Assembly: GCA_020632885.1 (NCBI GenBank)
Contig: JACKEQ010000078.1
Coordinates: forward strand, 1 to 11,737
DNA: 11,737 nucleotides
DNA from: Alphaproteobacteria bacterium
Lineage (GTDB): Bacteria > Myxococcota_A > UBA796 > GCA-2862545
Reading direction: 5' to 3'
In this document: in pieces, positions 7,455 through 11,737 of the stretch
How positions within the stretch are numbered: position 1 is the stretch's first letter
Layout of the letters: each line of letters starts with the position of its first letter
Program-made: the position numbers and the translations under genes
Notes under the pieces: generated by a model
The model's input: the letters and a program-made list of their open reading frames with translations, nothing else
The model's database searches: none
Told to the model about the DNA's origin: nothing

Positions 7455-7487
7455 CACCCGGACCGCCCGGGAGCGCCCCCGCGGGTG
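7455..7487 (-). terminator. Inverted repeat after the TIGR02147 operon
   Basis: CACCCG and CGGGTG arms enclose 21 nt that can itself fold (GGG/CCC around GCGC). It begins 17 bp after the stop of the gene ending at 7504, the right place for a terminator of the five-gene run, but it lacks a T-tract. Confidence 0.35.
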
Positions 7488-7503
7488 CGATGCGCCACCG
7501 AGG

Positions 7504-7824
7504 CTACCGGAGGCGTCCGAGAGACACCGGGACGTCGTCGGGACCCTCGCCATGGGCGTGCCTGGCCGCCAGGATCGCGCGTTCGATCACCTCGCGGACC
7601 TCGTCCAGGCGGGCGAACGGGATGTCGTGACCCAGGACGTCCCGCCGGAAGCGGCTGTCGAGCACCAGACGGCGCTCGTCCAGGTGGAAGGTCGTCTCCA
7701 CCGGAAGGCGCTCTCCGTCCAGGGAGACGCCCTGACGGTCCACGGCGATCTCGGCGATCGACCAGCGCCACACGCCCGACCGGACGCGGAGGACGACGCC
7801 GGTGGCGGTGGCCTCGAGCCTCAC
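7504..7824 (-). CDS. Uncharacterised 106-residue protein, last gene of TIGR02147 operon
   Basis: Family not recognised. It has no signal peptide, membrane segment or cysteine. The first half is predicted strand-rich (Val-Val-Leu-Arg-Val, Trp-Arg-Trp-Ser-Ile-Ala-Glu-Ile-Ala-Val-Asp), followed by a hydrophilic middle and an amphipathic helix around 75-90. The GTG start at 7824 overlaps the stop of the DUF2237 gene in a GTGA junction (4 bp), implying translational coupling. A GGAGG lies almost against the GTG, so coupling rather than an independent ribosome site probably drives initiation. A longer reading in the same frame runs back through the DUF2237 gene in the wrong frame and is discarded. 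Confidence 0.65.
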   Translation of the reverse strand: MRLEATATGVVLRVRSGVWRWSIAEIAVDRQGVSLDGERLPVETTFHLDERRLVLDSRFRRDVLGHDIPFARLDEVREVIERAILAARHAHGEGPDDVPVSLGRLR

Positions 7825-8198
7825 GCCTCCGCGCCGCCCCAGGCGTGCTCCATCAGGAGCTCCAGGGGCACGATCTGCAGCGCGGCGGCGTGGGTCGCCT
7901 CGAGGTCGACGGGGCAGCCGACCCCGCGCTCTGCGGCCACCCGCCAGCTCGCGGCGCACACGCACCAGCAGTCGCCCGGCCGGAGGCCCGGGAAGCCGTG
8001 CTCCACCATCGGGGTCACGAGGTCGTTCCCGTGGGCCCGGAGCTCCTCCAGGAAGGCGTCCGTCACCCGCGCGCACACGGTGTGGGACCCCCGGTCGCGG
8101 GCGTCGGTGTTGCAGCATCCGTCGCGGAACCACCCGGTGAGCGGGTCGTGCGAACAGGGCTTCAGGGGCGTGCCGAGGACGTTGAGCGAGGCGAGCAT
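7821..8198 (-). CDS. DUF2237 family protein
   Basis: 125 residues, the usual size for DUF2237. Family hallmarks are all present: Asn-Val-Leu-Gly-Thr-Pro-Leu-x-Pro-Cys at 6-15, Thr-Gly-Trp-Phe-Arg-Asp-Gly-Cys-Cys at 21-29, Gly-Ser-His-Thr-Val-Cys at 37-42, Gly-Asn-Asp-Leu at 57-60, Gly-Phe-Pro-Gly-Leu-Arg-Pro-Gly-Asp-x-Trp-Cys at 68-79, and Leu-Glu-Ala-Thr-His near 99-103. The conserved cysteines (15, 28, 29, 42, 79, 81) and His suggest a metal or redox site, but no biochemical function is established that I know of. There is no signal peptide, so it is probably cytoplasmic. AGGAGGG lies about 5 nt before the ATG. It follows the YceI gene by 41 bp and overlaps the next gene. Confidence 0.93.
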   Translation of the reverse strand: MLASLNVLGTPLKPCSHDPLTGWFRDGCCNTDARDRGSHTVCARVTDAFLEELRAHGNDLVTPMVEHGFPGLRPGDCWCVCAASWRVAAERGVGCPVDLEATHAAALQIVPLELLMEHAWGGAEA

Positions 8199-8239
8199 GG
8201 GGCCCTCCTACACCCCGCCCCGCTCGACGTCCACGCCCG

Positions 8240-8848
8240 TCAGGTCCCGGGCGTACGACCCACGACGTCGATCACGAACGTCAGCGGATCGGCGTTGCGC
8301 AGGCTGCCCAGCAGCGCGGAGAACGGCACGAGACCCCAGGCGCCGTGGGCCATCTCGAAGGTCCCGCGGGCCCGGAGGCGCTCCCCGTCGGCCTCGATGC
8401 GCATCTTCGCCGCAACGGGCGCACCCACGCCGTGGATCGCGAGCGTGCCGTGCACCACGGCTCCCCCGGCGGCCGGCTCGCACTTCGACGAGGTGAACGA
8501 CACCTCCGGGAACATGTCCCCCTCGAGCTGGTGGCGACCCAGCATGTTCTTCGTGATCGCCTTCTTGTCGCCGTCGGAGGTCTCGCCGTCCAGACCCGCC
8601 CAGCCCCGGGAGGCCAGGGGGTCCACCGCCAGCGCCGTGACAGGGAAGCGGATCGACACCGCACAGGACGCCAGGTCCCCCTCCTCCCAGTCGACCGTGC
8701 CCACGAAGTCGGTGGCCGCGACCACGTGGTCGTGGCCCGCCACGAGGGCCTCGCGGTCGTAGCGCACGACCACGTACAGGCGGCTGTCGTCGGGCTCCAG
8801 CGCGTAGGGGGCGGCGAAGGCGGACAGAGCGGTGAGCAGCAGGGACAT
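8240..8848 (-). CDS. YceI family protein, putative exported lipid-binding lipocalin-like protein
   Basis: 202 residues, matching YceI proteins (about 190-200). Hallmarks are His-Asp-His (39-41) early in the domain followed by the Phe-Val-Gly-Thr-Val stretch, Asn-Met-Leu-Gly-x-x-x-Leu-Glu-Gly-Asp-Met-Phe-Pro-Glu-Val-Ser-Phe (101-118), the Gly-Thr-Leu-Ala-Ile-His-Gly-Val segment (134-141), and a C-terminal Gly-Trp-like strand. YceI proteins are periplasmic beta-barrels that bind polyisoprenoid lipids. The N-terminus is hydrophobic (residues 1-12, ending Phe-Ala-Ala) but has no basic residue, so export is likely but not certain. GAGGAG lies 5 nt before the ATG, fixing the start. It is separated from the upstream lipoprotein gene by 77 bp with two hairpins and may therefore be expressed at a different level. 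Confidence 0.92.
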   Translation of the reverse strand: MSLLLTALSAFAAPYALEPDDSRLYVVVRYDREALVAGHDHVVAATDFVGTVDWEEGDLASCAVSIRFPVTALAVDPLASRGWAGLDGETSDGDKKAITKNMLGRHQLEGDMFPEVSFTSSKCEPAAGGAVVHGTLAIHGVGAPVAAKMRIEADGERLRARGTFEMAHGAWGLVPFSALLGSLRNADPLTFVIDVVGRTPGT

Positions 8849-8870
8849 GTCATCTCCTCGGTGAACGGGC

Positions 8871-8883
8871 AGGGCTCCGCCCT
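8871..8883 (-). other. Small hairpin between lipoprotein and YceI genes
   Basis: AGGGC-TCC-GCCCT forms a 5-bp stem with a 3-nt loop in the 77-bp gap, directly next to the hairpin at 8884-8898. Together they could slow or partly end transcription between the two genes. Confidence 0.3.
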
Positions 8884-8898
8884 CCCGGTGTGACCGGG
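8884..8898 (-). terminator. CCCGGT/ACCGGG hairpin after lipoprotein gene
   Basis: Perfect 6-bp stem with a 3-nt loop, 27 bp after the lipoprotein stop at 8926. No T-run follows. Its plus-strand core GGTGTGACC matches the hairpins downstream of 970 and 2104. It is a possible partial terminator within the operon. Confidence 0.4.
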
Positions 8899-8925
8899 TC
8901 GGCGGGGGAAGGTGTGGCGGGGACG

Positions 8926-9582
8926 TCAGTCCTCGGCGTCCAGGAGCTCGAAGGCGTTGTCGAGGCGGGCCTCGAGGGCCGCGCGCAGCGCGTCGTTGGC
9001 GCCGGGCTCGATCCGGATCCCGTCCGGCCCGACGACCGCACCGGCGAGGTCGATCCCATCGAGCAGGACGGCCATGTCGAAGGCGACCTGGAGGGTGGAC
9101 CCCAGCTCGTCGATCGGCAGGGGTGCTGGTGGGCGGACGTCGATGTCGAAGTCGCGGGTGGACCGGAACAGCCAGGGCGTGCCGTCCGGCAGCACACCCG
9201 AGAGGGCGAGCGTGTGGCCCACGAGCTCCGCGGGCCCCGACGGTGCGGGCTCCAGGCGCAGGCGCGCCCGGCAGTACGTGGCGCTCGGCAGCTCCACCTC
9301 GATCGGCAGGGGATCCGCGGCGTCGCGGACCAGCGGCCCGTCCACGTCCACCTCGGTCTCCGGCGGCGTGTCGCAGACCTCGGCATGCACGAGCCGCAGC
9401 CGGTCGATCGCGAGGAGCGCCGTGTCGACCGAGAGCACGCCCGCCGGCCCCTGGACCTCCACGAGCGCCGGATCGGACGTGCGGGCCCGCAGCTCCACGG
9501 ACGCGTCCACCGGATTGCCGGTCTCCGTCACCCCACAGGCCGCCAGGGCCAGCAGGACGAGCGCGAGGGTGACGACCTTCAT
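8926..9582 (-). CDS. Putative lipoprotein partner of TIGR02147 regulator
   Basis: 218 residues with a clean lipoprotein signal: Lys2, hydrophobic core to residue 15, and lipobox Leu-Ala-Ala-Cys with Cys16. The mature protein begins Cys-Gly-Val-Thr-Glu-Thr-Gly-Asn-Pro. The body is a strand-rich, Asp/Pro-rich region in which residues about 48-115 (Ile-Asp-Arg-Leu-Arg-Leu-Val-His, then a strand, then Tyr-Cys-Arg-Ala-Arg-Leu-Arg-Leu) faintly resemble DUF4382-type carbohydrate or surface domains. I hold that likeness weakly. Its ATG overlaps the regulator stop (ATGA), with GAGGAG 5 nt upstream, so the two are tightly co-translated. This pairing suggests a surface or periplasmic partner or target of the regulator's pathway. 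The substrate is unknown. Confidence 0.85.
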   Translation of the reverse strand: MKVVTLALVLLALAACGVTETGNPVDASVELRARTSDPALVEVQGPAGVLSVDTALLAIDRLRLVHAEVCDTPPETEVDVDGPLVRDAADPLPIEVELPSATYCRARLRLEPAPSGPAELVGHTLALSGVLPDGTPWLFRSTRDFDIDVRPPAPLPIDELGSTLQVAFDMAVLLDGIDLAGAVVGPDGIRIEPGANDALRAALEARLDNAFELLDAED

Positions 9583-10526
9583 GGAGACTCCTCGGGGGCG
9601 ACGGACAGTGGGAAGAGCTGCAGGTTGAGCTGGACCACCCGCGTGGGGTCCTCGCAGGCGGCCACGAGCGCGATGAGCTCGCGACGGAAGGCGACGATGC
9701 GCTCCTTCACCTCGGCGAGCACGGCATCGTCCGCCGCGAAGGTGAGGGAGGAGATGTCGCGCTCCTCGCGCGCCACGAGGTCGATGGACCGGCTGGCGCG
9801 CTCCATCATCGTGCGGTGGAAGTTGGCGACGTGGAGGCTGCGGGTCTCGGGACCCGTGGTGAGCACGGCGTCGGTCTGCTGGAGCCGACCGCTCGCGTCC
9901 CGCGCCACCAGCCCGAGCTCCTGGAGCACCCCGAGGGCCTCGGCGGCCTCGGCCCGGCCGATGGGCGGCACCAGGGCGCGGGCGATCCAGGCGGGGTCCT
10001 CGCGGAAGGACGGCAGCGCCACGAGCTCCCGGATGGCCGGCAGGTACCAGGTGGCGTGGTACTGGGCGTGCCGCGCGTCGAGGTGGTGGGCCTCCCGGGA
10101 CCGCCGGTAGGTGAGCAGACGGTCGTAGGCTGCGTTGCGCTCCGCACCCGTCGAGCTCCTCGAGAATGCGGCGAGATCGAGGAAGTAGGCGGACGCCTCT
10201 CCCACGAGGCCCACGGCGTCGGCGTAGCGGACGGCCATCTCCGCGGTGAGGGGGCGCTCCCCGTCGATCACCCGCTTCAGGTGGTTCGGGGACGCCAGCC
10301 CCGCGCGCCGGGAGAACGCCCGGTAGGAGAAGCCCCGACCCTCGGCCTTCCGCGCCTCGTAGTACGCGGCCAGGAAGGCGCGCACGTCCAGGTACTGGAA
10401 GACGTCGACGGGACAGGGGGCGCGAAGGCGGATGGGCTCGGTGGCTGGCACGTCCTCAACATGACCCACCGACCGGGGGTCGACCACCTCCGCATCGACA
10501 GAAACGTATCCCGTTGGGATACACAT
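9579..10526 (-). CDS. TIGR02147 family protein, putative DNA-binding regulator
   Basis: 315 residues as called. The family core begins at Val-Phe-Gln-Tyr-Leu-Asp-Val-Arg-Ala-Phe-Leu (42-52). A helix-turn-helix-like region follows (about 63-95, Ser-Tyr-Arg-Ala-Phe-Ser-Arg-Arg-Ala-Gly-Leu-Ala-Ser-Pro-Asn-His-Leu), and then the all-alpha TIGR02147/DUF4423 body to the end, including the Trp-Tyr-Leu-Pro-Ala-Ile-Arg-Glu block (160-167). The family is known from Fibrobacter, Bdellovibrio and Myxococcota and is presumed regulatory. The ATG at 10526 adds about 40 residues before the usual family start and has no well-placed ribosome site. In-frame GTG codons at 10487, 10469 and 10451 are alternatives, of which 10451 leaves the most typical N-terminus. 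The gene stop overlaps the lipoprotein start. A palindrome covers the 5' end of the long form (see 10506). Confidence 0.9.
   Translation of the reverse strand: MCIPTGYVSVDAEVVDPRSVGHVEDVPATEPIRLRAPCPVDVFQYLDVRAFLAAYYEARKAEGRGFSYRAFSRRAGLASPNHLKRVIDGERPLTAEMAVRYADAVGLVGEASAYFLDLAAFSRSSTGAERNAAYDRLLTYRRSREAHHLDARHAQYHATWYLPAIRELVALPSFREDPAWIARALVPPIGRAEAAEALGVLQELGLVARDASGRLQQTDAVLTTGPETRSLHVANFHRTMMERASRSIDLVAREERDISSLTFAADDAVLAEVKERIVAFRRELIALVAACEDPTRVVQLNLQLFPLSVAPEESP
10506..10522. promoter_or_regulatory. Perfect palindrome, candidate operator
   Basis: GTATCCC-GTT-GGGATAC is a 7-bp perfect inverted repeat with a 3-nt centre in the divergent control region. It overlaps the first codons of the longest regulator reading, so it fits an operator either for autoregulation or for a later true start. 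Related half sites lie at 10536-10542 (ATATCCC), 10597-10603 and 10615-10621 (both CGGATAC, 18 bp apart). Confidence 0.5.
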
Positions 10527-10631
10527 CCTCGCACCATATCCCTTGTCCAGGCCCTATTGGCCGCTAGAAATGAGACATCGTCTCCGAAATGTCCTCCGGA
10601 TACACCACCTCACTCGGATACAGGAGCTCCC
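10527..10631. promoter_or_regulatory. Divergent promoter region between regulator and haem-binding lipoprotein
   Basis: 105 bp with a clearly lower GC content than the surrounding genes. On the plus strand TTGTCC (10543-10548), 16 nt and TAGAAA (10565-10570) make a plausible sigma-70 promoter for the lipoprotein gene, with a leader of about 55 nt. Three GGATAC/GTATCC-like half sites fall in this stretch, two of them between the promoter and the ribosome site. I could not place a minus-strand promoter with confidence. Confidence 0.45.
10621..10626 (+). promoter_or_regulatory. Ribosome binding site of haem-binding lipoprotein gene
   Basis: CAGGAG lies 5 nt before the ATG at 10632 and overlaps the last GGATAC half site at 10615-10621, so a bound regulator could compete with initiation or elongation. 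Confidence 0.5.
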
Positions 10632-11057
10632 ATGCGACGCCTCGTGCCCCTCCTCCTCGCCATCGGCTGTGGCCTCCCGGACAACCCGCCCGTGTCGCGG
10701 GAGATCCGCTGGATCGACGCCGAGACCGAGGATCTCGCCCGGCGGGCCTGCTACGACTGCCACTCCAACGAGACCGAGTGGAAGGGTTCTCACCGGTGGC
10801 CCGTGGTGAACAGCATCGTCCGCAGCGACGTGCGCCGGGCGCGCTGCCACATGAACTTCTCCGCCTGGGACGGTCCGAACGAGGACGCGTGGGAGGCGCC
10901 CGAGGCTCTGCTGGACGGCGAGATGCCCCTCCGGATGTACGTGCGGTCCCACGAGGAGGCGCGGCTCACGGACGCGGAGATCGTGGCGCTGGCGGAGGGT
11001 CTGGAGGCCACCTTCCGCCTCGACCCTCCGCTTCCTGGCGAGCCCTGCGACGACTGA
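10632..11057 (+). CDS. Haem-binding domain lipoprotein (Haem_bd, CxxCH)
   Basis: 141 residues. The N-terminus Met-Arg-Arg with a hydrophobic core ends in lipobox Ala-Ile-Gly-Cys (Cys13), so it is probably a membrane-anchored periplasmic lipoprotein. The c-type haem site is Cys40-Tyr-Asp-Cys43-His44, followed by Ser-Asn-Glu-Thr-Glu-Trp as in the PF14376 haem-binding domain. Further family features are Trp-Pro-Val-Val-Asn-Ser-Ile-Val-x-x-Asp-Val (56-67), His-Met-Asn-Phe-Ser-x-Trp (73-79) and Gly-Glu-Met-Pro-Leu (96-100). Met74 or Met98 could be the distal iron ligand, which is inference. The length fits a single-haem protein. Note Cys72 directly before His73. It is transcribed divergently from the TIGR02147 operon, across the candidate operator. 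An electron-transfer or redox-sensing role is likely, but the partner is unknown. Confidence 0.93.
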   Translation: MRRLVPLLLAIGCGLPDNPPVSREIRWIDAETEDLARRACYDCHSNETEWKGSHRWPVVNSIVRSDVRRARCHMNFSAWDGPNEDAWEAPEALLDGEMPLRMYVRSHEEARLTDAEIVALAEGLEATFRLDPPLPGEPCDD

Positions 11058-11112
11058 GCTCTCGGGAGCGGAGCCCTCGCGACCGGGCCACGCGGTGAGG
11101 GTCCACCCCAGC
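11058..11112. other. Short intergenic gap between convergent genes
   Basis: 55 bp between the ends of two convergent genes. It holds a GGGAGCGGAG (11064-11073), repeated at 11687-11696, but no convincing stem with a T-run, so no terminator is called. Confidence 0.3.
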
Positions 11113-11541
11113 TCAATCCGCCTCCAGGACCCCCACGCATTCTCCATCGGTCGTCCACTGGACCAGCGCTCCGAGCCATGGTTCTTCGAGGGACATGGCG
11201 ATCGCCACCCCCCGTGCGGCGAAGGGCCCGGGATCTCCCGTACATTCGGTGCGACTGGTCGTACTCTCCACGATCCACTCGTCTGCCAGGCGCCATGCAC
11301 GAACTGGGGGGACTCCCGGGGGCAGTTGGTGGACGCCGGCATAGCAGATGGCTCGCTCTTCCGACTCGGCGCCGGCTCGCAGCCTGGCATCACAGCAAGC
11401 GAAGCCGTCGCGAAACCCGACGCTGGCCTCACAGGCGTGTCCGAGCTCCAGAGGGTCGACACCCTCTTCTTCACCTGATGTTGCACATCGGGTGACCAGC
11501 GCGACGGTCAGGACGGCGGCGAGTGCGCGCCGCGGTGTCAC
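11113..11541 (-). CDS. Uncharacterised Cys-rich secreted protein
   Basis: 142 residues from the chosen GTG; family not recognised. The N-terminus has basic residues (Arg4, Arg5), a hydrophobic core (6-16) and Cys19. The lipobox would be Val-Thr-Arg-Cys, with Arg at -1, so lipidation is doubtful and a plain signal peptide is possible. Six further cysteines (37, 49, 50, 66, 100, 135) suggest up to three disulfides in an exported protein. GTG 11541 is preferred because GGAGG lies 7 nt upstream and the signal peptide starts there. GTG 11547 is an alternative, and the longer reading to 11646 would bury the hydrophobic segment. Codon use is less GC-biased than in its neighbours, suggesting a lineage-specific or acquired gene. 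It converges on the haem-binding gene with a 55-bp gap. Confidence 0.6.
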   Translation of the reverse strand: MTPRRALAAVLTVALVTRCATSGEEEGVDPLELGHACEASVGFRDGFACCDARLRAGAESEERAICYAGVHQLPPGVPPVRAWRLADEWIVESTTSRTECTGDPGPFAARGVAIAMSLEEPWLGALVQWTTDGECVGVLEAD

Positions 11542-11618
11542 GGACACGCCTCCAGAGCGGATCCCGACGTCGTCGTTCGGCAGGTCCACCCGGGATGACG
11601 GGAATCGAGCATCCGATG

Positions 11619-11648
11619 ATCGTAGCTCATCCTGGAGGCGAGTCACAA
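11619..11648 (-). promoter_or_regulatory. Possible promoter of the Cys-rich protein gene
   Basis: On the minus strand TTGTGA (plus 11643-11648), an 18-nt spacer and TACGAT (plus 11619-11624) form a plausible sigma-70 promoter about 70 nt upstream of the chosen GTG start. The match is moderate and unsupported by other evidence. Confidence 0.3.
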
Positions 11649-11686
11649 GCTTGAAGGCGCAGGCAGACCAGCGCGCAGCGGCCGGA

Positions 11687-11708
11687 GGGAGCGGAGTGAA
11701 GAGCTCCC
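11687..11708. other. GGGAGC/GCTCCC inverted repeat at window edge
   Basis: Perfect 6-bp arms around a 10-nt loop, further flanked by CGGCC (11679-11683) and GGCCG (11717-11721) in an imperfect extended stem. It may terminate a gene beyond the right edge. No coding sequence is supported from 11649 to 11737. Confidence 0.3.
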
Positions 11709-11737
11709 CGCCGGGAGGCCGCCCGCCGAGGCACTCC

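Larger units (their letters stand above)
7187..7503 (-). other. 317-bp non-coding leader upstream of prkA
   Basis: Gene-free stretch between two minus-strand genes. From the prkA side it holds the AAGGAGAG ribosome site (7192-7199), a GC hairpin (7208-7230), and then about 220 bp with lower GC patches. A TTTACA (7362-7367) and a CATACT (7334-7339) are present on the minus strand but 22 nt apart, too far for a normal sigma-70 promoter. I also find no good sigma-54 GG/GC pair in the part I checked. At the far end lies an inverted repeat that may terminate the upstream operon. The prkA promoter should lie here, but I cannot place it. Confidence 0.5.

Noticed and set aside
7825..8133. Long form of the 106-residue protein starting at 8133
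   Set aside because: The extension is an out-of-frame reading of the DUF2237 gene; the GTGA overlap gives the natural start.
10554..11486. 310-codon minus-strand frame over the haem-binding gene
   Set aside because: The plus-strand gene there has a CxxCH haem domain and a lipobox, while the antisense product shows no family features.
11064..11696. GGGAGCGGAG direct repeat flanking the Cys-rich gene as a mobile-element boundary
   Set aside because: Only 10 bp of GC-rich sequence, with no inverted ends, transposase or target duplication; it could easily be chance.

Overview
The window is GC-rich, densely packed bacterial DNA with ATGA/GTGA gene overlaps and strong GGAGG-type ribosome sites. 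It looks like a Myxococcota or related former deltaproteobacterium. The reasons are a TIGR02147-type regulator next to a lipoprotein with a Cys-Gly-Val-Thr-Glu-Thr-Gly-Asn-Pro mature N-terminus, many small secreted proteins of no known family, and a PrkA/DUF444/SpoVR operon. The taxonomic call is inference. I see no tRNA, rRNA, CRISPR array, transposase, phage or plasmid gene.

Layout, left to right. (1) 1-2022, minus strand: two tandem paralogous genes for an unrecognised secreted protein with four cysteines. The upstream copy (970-2022) is intact. The downstream copy (1-903) runs off the window edge and carries an apparent one-base frameshift near 579-581. Both copies share a promoter-like leader with identical spacing. 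(2) 2104-7186, minus strand: the stress operon prkA - yhbH/yeaH (DUF444) - spoVR, followed by a fourth, translationally coupled gene of unknown function. A GC-rich hairpin lies just upstream of the prkA ribosome site, in a 317-bp non-coding leader. (3) 7504-10526, minus strand: TIGR02147 regulator - lipoprotein - YceI-family protein - DUF2237 protein - 106-residue unknown. (4) 10527-10631: divergent control region holding a perfect GTATCCC/GGGATAC palindrome and further GGATAC copies. (5) 10632-11057, plus strand: a haem-binding-domain (CxxCH) lipoprotein. (6) 11113-11541, minus strand: a cysteine-rich putative secreted protein, followed by about 200 bp without a gene.

How the parts may work together. 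PrkA, the VWA-like DUF444 protein and SpoVR form a conserved three-protein module known from stress and stationary-phase physiology in many bacteria, and the coupled fourth gene is a candidate accessory component. The TIGR02147 regulator probably controls its own operon and/or the divergent haem-binding lipoprotein through the palindrome. Its operon products are mostly envelope proteins (lipoprotein, YceI), which suggests an envelope or redox function. No clearly new defence or mobile system is visible. The most open items are the coupled fourth gene, the tandem secreted paralogues with their duplicated leader, and the putative operator.
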